A stretch of DNA of 58,456 nt from an uncultured Collinsella sp. (GCA_958435945.1 CAUBIC010000016.1:1-58456), one strand, 5' to 3'; shown: positions 8,307 through 16,718, numbered from the stretch's first letter. Made by a program: numbers and translations. Notes: generated from the sequence alone by a model not told the origin.

Positions 8307-8405
8307 ATTGCCCAGCAGAGGCGCCATTCGCGAGTAATACTTGCCGGACCATAGCGCCCCGCGCAAAAGCGACACGCCGAGACGCTCCTCTCAAGCGACG
8401 CAATG

Positions 8406-8441
8406 CGGGCCGATATCCAAGTGGATATCGGCCCGTTTTTT
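8406..8441 (+). terminator. Rho-independent terminator after the exonuclease gene
   Basis: GGGCCGATATCC and GGATATCGGCCC form a perfect 12-bp stem with an AAGT loop, followed by GTTTTTT. The remaining bases to 8735 hold only a weak GC hairpin at 8443-8476 and no gene I can support. Confidence 0.95.
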
Positions 8442-8735
8442 CGGCACCGCGCACGCGGCCCCCGGCCCTCGGTGCCTAGCCGCCGCATAACCAAGAATCT
8501 CATTTGCGCGGGTTCAAGACTAATTTCACATCATTTTTAACGCCACCTTTGCTTCAAAACGACGCCGACCGGCATCAGTTGTGGAGGTCTGCGTAGTCAA
8601 CGAACTGCGACAATGCTCCAAATGGCATCTTTCTCCATCATTGGCGTCAAGCTCTTGGGCAGCTTTTGTTATGTCGCAAGATTTTGCCTTGGCGTTCATC
8701 GCGAGCCCCGCCGCCTGGTCTGCCATGCTATCTGT

Positions 8736-9935
8736 ATGAGTATCGTGCTTTCACATAACACGGCAAAAACGGTCTACCAAGCCGCATACTCGGTATCCGC
8801 AATTGGCACCGAGCCCTGCAGCCCTGCCAAAATCTACGGGGCGCGCCCCAGCAAGGAACTGCTCGACTCTGCCGCCAACTGGCTCGCCAGGCACAATGTC
8901 GCCCTTGATAACGGCGCGCCGCTCGATACAACGGTGTTCGAGCGCGCAAACGTGCGCAACATACCGGGCTGCAAATGCCACGTATCGTCTAAGCGTTTCT
9001 CGGGCTCGCGCTTTATCGAACTCGCTGACGGCATCTATATAGTCGGTGTCGAACTCTGCGCGCTTCAGGCCGCAACCTATCTTCCCTTTCGCGAACTTGT
9101 GGAGTACTACTTCGAACTGTGTGGCGCCTATTCCCTTGGGCGCGATGCCTCGACAGCCTATACCGAGCGCTTCGCGCTCACTTCGACCTCGAACCTCAAG
9201 CACTTTTTTAACTCCCTCACCGACTGCAAGGGGCTTGAGCTTGCCCGGAAAGCCATCCGGTGCGTGCGGGACGGATGCCGCTCGCCGATGGAAACGGCGT
9301 TTGTCATGATGCTCACGTTACCCAGACGCGAGGGCGGGCTGGGCATTAGCGAGATCGAGACCGACTACGAAGTAAAGGTCACAGCTGCCGCAAAAGACCT
9401 CACGCGGCGCGAAAAGTTCTATATGGATGCATATCTTAAGCGATCCCGAACCGACATCGAATACAACGGATTCCAACATGATGCCGAAAAAGACCGTGCC
9501 ATTGACGAAGAGCGCAAGAACGCACTGGCGTCCATGGGCTACGGAATCATTACCGTCAGTCGCTATTCCTTTATGCACGCCAGCGCCTTCGCCAGAGTCA
9601 TGGAGGCGATTCAGCGAAAGGAGGGCATTCGTCCATCGCGCCTGCCCAAAGATTTCACAATCAAGCAAGAAGAGCTGCGACAATTTGTACTCAGGAGGTT
9701 TATCAAGGAAAAGAGGCACATTGAGGAGCTCCTCCGTCAAGACGTAGAGCAGCGCAGTGCACTTGAGCTCGAGCACGCCGTGCTCGAAGGCATCTCGCTG
9801 GACGACCCGGCGATCAACGATGTCCCAGCCATCGACGACATGCAAGTCATCGAGCTGGATTGCCCGGAGTTCGCTCAAACAAGCACCTCCACGCCCGAAG
9901 GCAGGGTGTACGGGGCCAGAACAGAGACGGACTGA
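8736..9935 (+). CDS. Nuclease-fold (DUF559/Vsr-like) protein, copy B
   Basis: A 399-residue paralogue of the gene at 75-1124. It has the same plan: an N-terminal HTH-like part (SHNTAKTVYQAAYS), a middle PF.ELVEYYFELCG segment, SPMETAFVMMLTLPRREGGLG, then YMDAYL...DIEYNGFQHDAEKDRAIDEER and ALASMGYGIITVS. The Asp, Glu and conserved His, Asp and Arg fit a PD-(D/E)XK nuclease of the DUF559/Vsr type. The function is unknown; a defence or repair role is a guess. I chose the ATG at 8736 (MSIVLSHNTAK) over the open upstream frame because similarity starts there, but no strong Shine-Dalgarno precedes it. A MITE-like element begins five bases after the stop. Confidence 0.6.
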   Translation: MSIVLSHNTAKTVYQAAYSVSAIGTEPCSPAKIYGARPSKELLDSAANWLARHNVALDNGAPLDTTVFERANVRNIPGCKCHVSSKRFSGSRFIELADGIYIVGVELCALQAATYLPFRELVEYYFELCGAYSLGRDASTAYTERFALTSTSNLKHFFNSLTDCKGLELARKAIRCVRDGCRSPMETAFVMMLTLPRREGGLGISEIETDYEVKVTAAAKDLTRREKFYMDAYLKRSRTDIEYNGFQHDAEKDRAIDEERKNALASMGYGIITVSRYSFMHASAFARVMEAIQRKEGIRPSRLPKDFTIKQEELRQFVLRRFIKEKRHIEELLRQDVEQRSALELEHAVLEGISLDDPAINDVPAIDDMQVIELDCPEFAQTSTSTPEGRVYGARTETD

Positions 9936-9939
9936 CAGG

Positions 9940-10186
9940 GTGGGTACCCCGGCGACGTGCAAAAACGGGAGTTTTCAGCAAAGCCGGGTATTCAAGGAGC
10001 TTCGAATTGATCTATTTTGCACCGATGCCGCCGATTTCAACGCACGTTAGGAAACAGCTGGGGAATATCTATCGCCATTTACACTCCAGTAAGGCCCTGC
10101 GGCGGCAAATGCCGCCGCATCATGCAATAAATAACCCCTCGTCAATGCCGAAAACTCCCGTTTTTGCACGTCGCTAAGGTACCCAC
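9940..10186. mobile_element. MITE-like element with 41-bp terminal inverted repeats
   Basis: The left end (GTGGGTACC..., 9940-9980) and right end (10146-10186) are inverted copies matching at about 37 of 41 positions. They share the core GCGACGTGCAAAAACGGGAG. The 247-bp element has no coding capacity. It contains a GCGGCGGC/GCCGCCGC hairpin near 10107-10126. It begins five bases after the stop codon of the nuclease-fold gene. I see no convincing target-site duplication, and no transposase for it is present. Confidence 0.75.
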
Positions 10187-10271
10187 GTTGGCATCGGCGG
10201 CCTTATCCGCGATCATCGATGCCTTTAGCCGCCACCAGGGCATTCGATAGCAAAATATTTCGTGAATTATA

Positions 10272-10331
10272 TTGACATATGAACATGCGCTCATATACTC
10301 GGAAGTAAGTTATATGAGCGCATGTTCATAT
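10272..10331 (+). promoter_or_regulatory. Promoter with twin SmtB/ArsR-type operators
   Basis: A near-consensus promoter, TTGACA (10272) and TATACT (10294) with a 16-base spacer, carries operator 1 in the spacer: ATATGAACATGCGCTCATAT (10277-10296). Operator 2 at 10312-10331 is its exact reverse complement, 15 bases downstream and overlapping the leader. This is the usual arrangement for auto-repression by the ArsR-family sensor encoded next. A related third site is at 11054-11073. Confidence 0.85.
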
Positions 10332-10345
10332 GAAAGGATATTGCA

Positions 10346-10714
10346 ATGAGCGATCACGCTGATGAAATAGAGTCCGGCATCGACACCACCATCGTGCCCG
10401 ACGTCCCCACCACCTGCTCGCCCGAGGACCTTCCCGACGAGGAGCTGCTGTACGACCTTGCCGACCTGTTCAAGGTCTTTAGCGACACAACGCGCATCAA
10501 GATCCTTTACGCCCTCATGGGCCGCGAACTCTGCGTGGCAGACATCGCCGAAGCGACCGCGACCTCGCAGTCTGCGGTGTCACACCAGCTGCGCACGCTC
10601 AAGCAGTCGCACCTAGTTAAATTCCGGCGCGACGGGCGCAATATCCTCTACTCGCTCGCCGATGATCATGTCTATACCATGCTCAACCAGGGCATGAGCC
10701 ACATCTGCGAATAG
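10346..10714 (+). CDS. ArsR/SmtB-family metal-sensing repressor
   Basis: A 122-residue winged helix protein with the SmtB core: FKVFSDTTRIKILYAL, ELCVADIAEA, and the recognition helix SQSAVSHQLRTLK. The C-terminal helix keeps the four alpha-5 zinc ligands of SmtB/CzrA in register: Asp106, His108, His119 and Glu122. The alpha-3 box has only a single Cys (ELCV), unlike CadC. It should therefore release DNA on binding Zn or a similar metal. It is preceded by twin operators within a strong promoter. AAAGGATATTGCA precedes the ATG. It is the first gene of an efflux unit with the HMA protein and P1B ATPase. Confidence 0.9.
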   Translation: MSDHADEIESGIDTTIVPDVPTTCSPEDLPDEELLYDLADLFKVFSDTTRIKILYALMGRELCVADIAEATATSQSAVSHQLRTLKQSHLVKFRRDGRNILYSLADDHVYTMLNQGMSHICE

Positions 10715-10777
10715 CGACCAACCACGGTACCAGCGCGGCCTGCACCCAAGCCGCAAATACAGAGAAAGGAACCCACC

Positions 10778-10996
10778 ATGAAAAAGCAGTTTAAACTCGA
10801 CGAGATCGACTGCGCCAACTGCGCGCGCAAGCTTCAGGACGAACTTGCCAAGCTTGAGGGCGTCAAGTCCGTTTCGGTCAATTTTATGACCCAGAAGCTG
10901 ACGCTCGAAGCCGACGACGCCGAGTTCGACGAGGTCCTCGACCGCGTCGTAGAGTTCACCGCCGATGCCGAGCCGGACTGCGAGATCATTCTCTAG
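10778..10996 (+). CDS. Free-standing heavy-metal-associated (HMA) domain protein
   Basis: A 72-residue single HMA domain. IDCANCARKLQDEL contains the CxxC metal site, followed by GVKSVSVNFMTQKLTLE, the beta-alpha-beta pattern. It resembles the N-terminal domain of ZntA-type ATPases more than CopZ, since it reads DCANCA. The neighbouring ATPase lacks such a domain and starts with a lysine run instead, so this protein probably delivers metal to it in trans. GAAAGGA lies eight bases before the ATG. It sits between the sensor and the ATPase on the same strand. Confidence 0.9.
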   Translation: MKKQFKLDEIDCANCARKLQDELAKLEGVKSVSVNFMTQKLTLEADDAEFDEVLDRVVEFTADAEPDCEIIL

Positions 10997-11053
10997 CCCA
11001 GGCTTACGCCAACCTGCAAGGTCGCGCTTGCCGCGGCCTTTGCTCGCGAAATT

Positions 11054-11073
11054 ATATGAGCGAGTGTTCATTC
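11054..11073 (+). promoter_or_regulatory. Third SmtB/ArsR-type operator, upstream of the ATPase
   Basis: ATATGAGCGAGTGTTCATTC matches operator 2 (10312-10331) at 16 of 20 positions. It lies 24-43 bases upstream of the ATPase ATG, so the sensor probably also controls an internal promoter for the ATPase. Confidence 0.7.
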
Positions 11074-11096
11074 ATTCAAATGGGAGGATACGAGTC

Positions 11097-13049
11097 ATGG
11101 CCACCGCCGATCCCAAAAAGAAAAAGAAGAAGCGCAAGAAGAAAGAGTCCCTTGAGCATAAACGCAATCGTATCCTGGTAGCGCTGGGCATTTTTGCCGT
11201 GGTGTACGCCCTCGATGAGCTCGGCACCCTCACCGCCGCATTCGGCACCCCGGGCGACATCTACGCCAGCTTTGTGCTGTTCCTCGTGCCGTTTTTGATT
11301 GCCGGCTACGACGTACTGCAAAAGGCATTCAATAACATCCGCCGCGGCAAGGCCTTCGACGAAAGCTTCCTCATGGCCGTCGCGACCATCGGCGCGTTTG
11401 CCATGGTGCTCTTCCCCGACACCGATCCGCACATGGCCGAAGGCGCCGCTGTCATGCTGTTCTATCAGGTCGGCGAGCTGTTCCAGGCCTACGCCGTGGG
11501 CAAGAGCCGCAAATCGATCAGCGCCATGATGGACATCGCGCCCGATTACGCCAACGTCGAGCAACCCGACGGCACACTCGAGCAGGTCTCCCCCGATGAC
11601 ATCGCCGTCGGCACCGTCATCGTCGTCAAGCCCGGCGAGCGCGTGCCCATCGACGGCGTCATCGTCGAAGGCGAGACGCAGCTCGATACCGCCGCCCTTA
11701 CCGGCGAGTCGGTCCCCCGCCCGGCCAAAACCGGAGACGATATCATCAGCGGCTGCATCAACATGACGGGTCTCATCCACGTGCGCACCACCAAGCCCTT
11801 TGGCGAGTCCACCGTCGCACGCGTCCTGGAACTCGTGGAAAACGCCAGCGAAAAGAAGGCGCGTACCGAGAACTTCATCACGCGCTTCGCCCGCGTTTAC
11901 ACGCCCGCTGTCACCGGCGCGGCCGCGGTACTCGCGCTCGGCGGCGGCCTGGTCACCGGCGCCTGGTCCGATTGGATCCTGCGCGGCCTGACCTTCCTGG
12001 TCGTCAGCTGCCCGTGCGCACTCGTGATTAGCGTGCCGCTCAGCTTCTTTGGCGGCATCGGCGGCGCATCCAAGCTGGGCGTCCTCATCAAGGGCTCCAA
12101 CTACCTCGAGACGCTCGCCGATGTGGATACCGTCGTCTTTGACAAGACAGGCACCCTCACCAACGGCACGTTCTCGGTGGTCGCGGTGCACCCCGAGGCA
12201 GGCTATACCGAGCAATCGCTGCTTGAAGTCGCAGCGCTCGCCGAGTCATTCTCCGACCATCCCATCGCGCAGTCGGTACGCACCGCCTTCCAGGGCGAGC
12301 TCGATCCCAAGCGCGTAACGGATTCCACTAATGACGCGGGCCACGGCGTGACGGCAACCATCGACGGCAAGTACGTCGTCGTCGGCAATGCCAAGATGCT
12401 TGCTGCGGCCGGTATCGACGCTCCCAATTGCGAGGTTGTCGGCACGATCCTCCATGTGCTCGTTGACGGCGTTTACGCCGGCCACATCGTGATTGCAGAC
12501 ACCGTTAAGGCAGATGCCGAGCAGACGATCCGCGACCTGCACGCCGCCAGCGTCAAGCGCACCGTCATGCTCACGGGCGACCGCGAGGAGGTTGCAGCGT
12601 CTGTGGCCAAGCAACTCGGTCTCGACGAGTTCCATGCGCAGCTGCTGCCAAGCGATAAGGTCGAGCGCGTCGAGGCATTGCTGGCGGCCGAATCGGGTAA
12701 GGGCAAGCTCGCCTTTGTCGGTGACGGCATCAACGACGCGCCCGTGCTCACGCGCGCCGACGTCGGAATCGCCATGGGCGCCATGGGCTCGGACGCCGCA
12801 ATTGAGGCCGCCGACGTCGTGCTCATGGACGACAAGCCTTCCAACATTTCCCGCGCGATCCGCGTGGCGCGCAAGACCATGACGATTGTTTGGCAGAACA
12901 TCATCTTTGCGTTGGGCATTAAGCTGCTGATTCTGGTGCTCGCGGCGCTCGGCATCGCCAATATGTGGCTCGCCGTCTTTGGCGACGTGGGTGTGGCGAT
13001 CATCGCCATCCTGAACGCCATGCGCGCGATGGGTGTCAAGAACCTGTAG
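11097..13049 (+). CDS. P1B-type heavy-metal (Zn/Cd/Pb class) exporting ATPase
   Basis: A 650-residue metal ATPase with the standard order of motifs: LTGES (actuator), SCPCAL (the CPC metal site in the membrane), DKTGTLTN (phosphorylated Asp), a DHPIA-type segment (SDHPIAQS), TGDRE and GDGINDAP. The last membrane pair contains Lys (GIKLLILVL) and WLAVFGDVGV with Asp, the P1B-2 pattern of ZntA/CadA. The N-terminus has no HMA domain; ten of residues 7-16 are Lys or Arg (KKKKKKRKKK). GGGAGG precedes the ATG at 11097. The open frame upstream overlaps the HMA gene and is not used. The operon context supports zinc or cadmium efflux. Confidence 0.95.
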   Translation: MATADPKKKKKKRKKKESLEHKRNRILVALGIFAVVYALDELGTLTAAFGTPGDIYASFVLFLVPFLIAGYDVLQKAFNNIRRGKAFDESFLMAVATIGAFAMVLFPDTDPHMAEGAAVMLFYQVGELFQAYAVGKSRKSISAMMDIAPDYANVEQPDGTLEQVSPDDIAVGTVIVVKPGERVPIDGVIVEGETQLDTAALTGESVPRPAKTGDDIISGCINMTGLIHVRTTKPFGESTVARVLELVENASEKKARTENFITRFARVYTPAVTGAAAVLALGGGLVTGAWSDWILRGLTFLVVSCPCALVISVPLSFFGGIGGASKLGVLIKGSNYLETLADVDTVVFDKTGTLTNGTFSVVAVHPEAGYTEQSLLEVAALAESFSDHPIAQSVRTAFQGELDPKRVTDSTNDAGHGVTATIDGKYVVVGNAKMLAAAGIDAPNCEVVGTILHVLVDGVYAGHIVIADTVKADAEQTIRDLHAASVKRTVMLTGDREEVAASVAKQLGLDEFHAQLLPSDKVERVEALLAAESGKGKLAFVGDGINDAPVLTRADVGIAMGAMGSDAAIEAADVVLMDDKPSNISRAIRVARKTMTIVWQNIIFALGIKLLILVLAALGIANMWLAVFGDVGVAIIAILNAMRAMGVKNL

Positions 13050-13063
13050 CACTCGTGGTCCCT

Positions 13064-13197
13064 CCGGCCGGGGCCGGGCTTGGTTTTGAAAACGTCCTCG
13101 CGCATGAGGCCCGTCTTTCCTGCTCCTACGGAGCAACGGAAAGACGGGCCTCGCGCTGCGGAGTGTTTTCAAAACCAAGCCCGGCCCCGGCCTGCGG
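13064..13197. repeat. 134-bp near-perfect inverted repeat between convergent genes
   Basis: The left arm (13064-13120) and right arm (13138-13197) share GGCCGGGGCCGGGCTTGG, TTTTGAAAAC and GAGGCCCGTCTTTCC. A 12-base mismatched patch sits in the middle, and the loop can itself fold (GCTCC/GGAGC). It lies between the 3' ends of the ATPase and the DtxR-family gene. It could act as a two-way terminator, although there is no T-run. The stretch 13198-13328 holds nothing else I recognize. Confidence 0.8.
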
Positions 13198-13328
13198 TGA
13201 CGTTGCTGGTGGTTCTTGGGCATCGCTTGCTGGCGGGGTTCCTTGTCTGAGTTGGACTTAGTTGGTGGGACTACTGGTCCCGGTCGCTGGTTCGCGCTTT
13301 GCGCGAACTCCGCGCTACTGGGGATCAA

Positions 13329-13718
13329 TTAGGCTTCCGTTGCTGGGCCCGCTACATCTTCCCGACCCAACATCGCCCGTAGCTTCTCAAAGCTTTCCTC
13401 GCTCAGGCAATGCTCCATGTGGCAGCCCTCTTGCGAGGCAACCTCGGGCGCAACGCCTGCGTCCTCTAGCAGCCTCACAAAAAAGCAATGGCGCTCCCAC
13501 ATTTGGCGGGCAACCTCAAGACCGCGTTCCGTCAAATGTACATCGCGTTTGCCCATCTCCACGTAGCCGGTGCTCTCCAGGGCCGCCATGGCTTTAGAGA
13601 CGCTCGCCTTGGTTACGCCCAGGTATTCGGCGACGTCGATCGATCGAACGATGCCTTGGCGCTCCGAGAGCACATAAATAGATTCGAGATAGTCTTCTCC
13701 GGATTCACGCAGGGCCAT
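13329..13718 (-). CDS. DtxR/MntR-family metal-dependent repressor
   Basis: A 129-residue protein starting with ALRESGEDYLESIYVL and the winged helix (VRSIDVAEYLGVTKASVSKAMAALE). The dimerization part follows with metal-ligand candidates ERHCFFVRLLEDAG, EGCHMEHCLSEESFEKL (Glu, His, Glu, His). It lacks the SH3-like domain of DtxR and IdeR, which fits MntR-type sensors for Mn or Fe. AAAGGCGGCTC precedes the ATG. Candidate targets in the window are the 4612-4630 iron box and the dyad before the permease at 7201-7248. No operator I trust lies before its own start, only a GTTAGCCT half-site near 13745. Confidence 0.9.
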   Translation of the reverse strand: MALRESGEDYLESIYVLSERQGIVRSIDVAEYLGVTKASVSKAMAALESTGYVEMGKRDVHLTERGLEVARQMWERHCFFVRLLEDAGVAPEVASQEGCHMEHCLSEESFEKLRAMLGREDVAGPATEA

Positions 13719-13876
13719 GAGCCGCCTTTCGCGATGGCTTCTAGTTAGCCTTTGGATACTTTTGTCTGATTTACTTTACCGCAAAAGTTGCCCATGTCTT
13801 ACTACGTTGTCTAAAAAGTTAACCGTGTTTCACAAAATGCGCGGAGCAAGCAGGGCGACACGGCACGCAACGCGCA

Positions 13877-13922
13877 GGGAGTGTCCCCAGCTGCCGGCAG
13901 AAAAGGAACGTCCCCAAGTGCC
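13877..13922. repeat. Degenerate GTCCCC repeat pair
   Basis: GTGTCCCCAGCTGCC and ACGTCCCCAAGTGCC occur 27 bases apart as imperfect direct repeats. The motif recurs as AACGTCCCCAAAG near 26934. It looks like remnants of the same REP family as at 3844 and 16629. Confidence 0.45.
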
Positions 13923-13931
13923 AAGCCGCAG

Positions 13932-14702
13932 CTAAAGCAGCCCAAAGTGCTTCGCAGCGTTATAGATCCCGTCGTCGTCCACGGCGGTCGTCACATAGGT
14001 CGCCGTAGCTTTCACGGTGTCCTGCGCGTTGCCCATGGCCACGCTCGTGCCCACGGCGGCAAACATCGACAGGTCGTTCTCGCCATCGCCAAAGGCAATC
14101 GCCTCGCTCGCGTCGATGCCCAGGCGCTCCAGCGTCGCCGCCACGCCCAGGTCCTTGCCGCCGTTGGCCGGAATAATGTCGCAGAATAGGTCGCACCAGC
14201 GCGTGGTCGTAGAATGCGACAGGACATCGGTAACTATGCCCTGGTCGGCCGGGTCCACAAAAGCGCAGAACTGGTAAACCGGTGCATCGAAAGCATGCTC
14301 AAAAGGCTCCTCGTGATACGAGATTCCGGCATTGTCGGCAGCCGCCACCACGCGCTTGGACAGACGGTTCACAAACGAATTCTCGCCCTGCATGCACAGT
14401 GAGTCGTAGCGCCCCTGCGCCACCTGGTCCACAATCACCGCAACGTCTTCCGGGTCGATCGGACAGCTGCGGTAGACGCCCTTGGCATCAAAACAGTGCT
14501 GGCCCGAAAGCGTAATGTACGCATCCCAACCCAAGTCGAACAGCCAATCCGGCATCTGATAGGTCGGGCGACCCGTGGCGATTATGCACGCAATCCCCTG
14601 CTCGCGAAAGCTGTCGAGCACCTGTTGCGCCGACGCCGGAATCCGATGGGTCTTAAAGCTCAGCAACGTGCCGTCGATATCGAAAAATGCGGCCTTGATC
14701 AT
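13932..14702 (-). CDS. Cof-type HAD-superfamily hydrolase
   Basis: FFDIDGTLLSF (motif I, nucleophile Asp), IIATGRP (motif II) and FGDGENDLSMFAAVG (motif IV) define a Cof/YbiV-type phosphatase. The C2 cap lies between residues 85 and 190. At 256 residues it has normal length. Likely substrates are sugar phosphates or phosphorylated cofactors; the sequence does not say which. The start is taken as the ATG at 14702; a TTG two codons earlier is possible. It follows the ABC-F gene by seven bases, with GGAG of that gene's end serving as Shine-Dalgarno, so the two are co-transcribed. Confidence 0.9.
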   Translation of the reverse strand: MIKAAFFDIDGTLLSFKTHRIPASAQQVLDSFREQGIACIIATGRPTYQMPDWLFDLGWDAYITLSGQHCFDAKGVYRSCPIDPEDVAVIVDQVAQGRYDSLCMQGENSFVNRLSKRVVAAADNAGISYHEEPFEHAFDAPVYQFCAFVDPADQGIVTDVLSHSTTTRWCDLFCDIIPANGGKDLGVAATLERLGIDASEAIAFGDGENDLSMFAAVGTSVAMGNAQDTVKATATYVTTAVDDDGIYNAAKHFGLL

Positions 14703-14708
14703 CCTCAA

Positions 14709-16568
14709 CTACTCCTCGCCCTCGAGCTTCTCGCTCGCCTCGAGCCACGCCATCTCCAACTCGTCCATGGCGGCGTGGGCCTCGTCAATCTTTGCCTGCT
14801 GCTCGCCCAGCGCCGTGTAGTTGGTGGGGTCGACCTGGGCCATCGCAGCCTCGGCCTCCTCCACGCGGGCGCGCTGCGTCTCCATTTTGCGCTCGAGCGA
14901 GCTCACCTCGCGGCGGAGCTTCTGGCGCTCGGCGTTGGAAAGGCCATTGGGCTGGCCACTCGACTTGGGCTTTTCGGCCGCAGCCGCCGCGGCACCGGTG
15001 TCAAACGTGCCGGTCTTGGCGCTCGGCGCACCCACGGGCTCGCCCTCGGCGGTGGCGTTACACAGGCGCAGGTACTGGTCGACGCCGCCGGGCATATGCG
15101 TCAGGTGACCGTCGAGCAGCGCCCACTGTTGGTCGGTCACGCGCTCCATCAAGAAGCGGTCGTGTGTCACCAGGATCAGCGTGCCGGGCCAGCCGTCGAG
15201 CAGGTCCTCGACAATCGCGAGCATGTCGGTATCCAGGTCGTTACCAGGCTCGTCCAAGATAAGCACGTTGGGCTCGTCCAGGATCGTCAGCAACAGCGAC
15301 AGGCGACGGCGCTGGCCGCCCGAAAGATCGCCGATGCGGCTCCAGAGCTGCTGGGTCGTAAAGCCCAGGCGCTCGCAGAGCTTCTCGGGCGAAGTCTCCT
15401 TGCCGTCGATGACGTAGTACTTCTTATAGTTGCCGAGCACCTCGCGGATCGTATCGCCCATGTAGGGCTCGAGCTCCTCGAGCTGCTGCGACAGCACGCC
15501 AAAGCGCACCGTCTGGCCGATCTTCACACGGCCGCGCGTGGGCTCAATCTTGCCCTGGATCACATCGAGCAGCGTCGACTTACCGGCGCCATTCTCGCCC
15601 AAAAGACCATAGCGGTCGCCCGCGCCGATGAGCCAGGTCACGTCGGAGAGCACCTGCTTGGGCGCGCCATCGGTATCCGCATAGCCGGCGTCCACGTCGA
15701 CCACGTCGATAACCTGCTTGCCCAGGCGGCTCACCGCCAGGCGCTTGAGCTCCAGCTCGTCGCGCACGGGCGGTACGTCGGCGATGAGCTCGCGAGCGGC
15801 ATCCACGCGAAACTTGGGCTTGGTGGAGCGCGCCTGGGCACCACGGCTCAGCCACGCGAGCTCCTTGCGCGCCATGTTGCGACGGCGCTCCTCGGTAACC
15901 GCGGCCATGCGGTCGCGCTCTACGCGCTGAAGGATATATGCGGAGTAACCGCCCTCGAAGGGATCGACCTGGCCGTCGTGGACCTCCCACATGCTGGTGC
16001 AGACCTCGTCCAAGAACCAGCGGTCGTGCGTGACCACGAGCATGGCGCCCTGGCCGCGCTGCCAGCGGGCCTTTAGGTGACGCGCGAGCCAGTTGATGGT
16101 GCGCATGTCAAGGTGGTTGGTAGGCTCGTCGAGCATAAGCACGTCGTAATCGCCGATTAGCAGGCGCGCGAGGTCCACGCGACGGCGCTGGCCGCCCGAA
16201 AGCTCGCCCACCGTGCCCTCCCAGGGCACATCGCTAATAAGGCCGGCCAGGATCTGACGTGTACGCGGACTCGACGCCCACTCGTACTCGGGCGTGTCGC
16301 CGACGACGGCATGGTGCACGGTGTCGGTATCGACCAGGTTGTCCTTTTGGCCGAGCAATCCGATCGTCGTGCCGCGGCGGTGCGTCACACGGCCGTCGTC
16401 GGGCTCCAGCGTGCCGGCGAGTACGCTCAGCAGCGTCGACTTGCCGTCGCCGTTTTTACCGACAATACCAATGCGGTCGCCCTCGCCCACGCCGAGCGTC
16501 ACGCTATCGAAAATATGCTTGGTGGGAAACTCTAGGCTGACGGAATCGCATCCCAAAAGAATCGCCAT
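14709..16568 (-). CDS. ABC-F family ATPase (Uup-like)
   Basis: A 619-residue soluble protein with two ABC domains and no membrane segments. The first has GKNGDGKST (Walker A), LSGGQRRRVDLARLL and LMLDEPTNHLD. The second has GENGAGKST, LSGGQRRRLSLL and LILDEPGNDLD. Between them is a charged linker (ERDRMAAVTEERRRNMA), and the last 80 residues form a coiled coil (LRREVSSLERKMETQRARVEE), as in Uup. ABC-F proteins act on the ribosome or on branched DNA (Uup). Resistance function is possible but not indicated. The ATG at 16568 follows AAGGAG by ten bases. It is co-transcribed with the HAD gene downstream. Confidence 0.9.
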   Translation of the reverse strand: MAILLGCDSVSLEFPTKHIFDSVTLGVGEGDRIGIVGKNGDGKSTLLSVLAGTLEPDDGRVTHRRGTTIGLLGQKDNLVDTDTVHHAVVGDTPEYEWASSPRTRQILAGLISDVPWEGTVGELSGGQRRRVDLARLLIGDYDVLMLDEPTNHLDMRTINWLARHLKARWQRGQGAMLVVTHDRWFLDEVCTSMWEVHDGQVDPFEGGYSAYILQRVERDRMAAVTEERRRNMARKELAWLSRGAQARSTKPKFRVDAARELIADVPPVRDELELKRLAVSRLGKQVIDVVDVDAGYADTDGAPKQVLSDVTWLIGAGDRYGLLGENGAGKSTLLDVIQGKIEPTRGRVKIGQTVRFGVLSQQLEELEPYMGDTIREVLGNYKKYYVIDGKETSPEKLCERLGFTTQQLWSRIGDLSGGQRRRLSLLLTILDEPNVLILDEPGNDLDTDMLAIVEDLLDGWPGTLILVTHDRFLMERVTDQQWALLDGHLTHMPGGVDQYLRLCNATAEGEPVGAPSAKTGTFDTGAAAAAAEKPKSSGQPNGLSNAERQKLRREVSSLERKMETQRARVEEAEAAMAQVDPTNYTALGEQQAKIDEAHAAMDELEMAWLEASEKLEGEE

Positions 16569-16628
16569 ATGCCCTGCTCCTTCGTAGAAATTCAACGTTG
16601 TCCATGATAGCAGCGAGCCCCACCCCAA

Positions 16629-16663
16629 ACCACCACGAAGGTGCCTGTCCCCTTTGTGGTGGT
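16629..16663. repeat. REP-like palindrome (ACCACCACGAAGG)
   Basis: Arms ACCACCACGAAGG and CCTTTGTGGTGGT (one mismatch) surround the centre TGCCTGTCC. It is a close relative of 3844-3878 and carries the GTGCCTGTCCCC core typical of RAYT-associated repeats. It lies between the pst terminator and the ABC-F gene. Confidence 0.75.
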
Positions 16664-16680
16664 CGTTTCGGTCGCGGAGC

Positions 16681-16718
16681 AAAAAGGCGGGCCATCTCCC
16701 GCAAGAGATGACCCGCCT
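16681..16718 (-). terminator. Terminator of the pst operon
   Basis: Read on the minus strand, AGGCGGGTCATCTC pairs with GAGATGGCCCGCCT and is followed by TTTTTGC. It lies about 56 bases after the pstB stop codon. Confidence 0.9.

Noticed and set aside
8526..8726. A 66-codon minus-strand frame between the exonuclease and nuclease-fold genes.
   Set aside because: No ribosome-binding site, no similarity and a biased composition. It lies in the probable promoter region of copy B.
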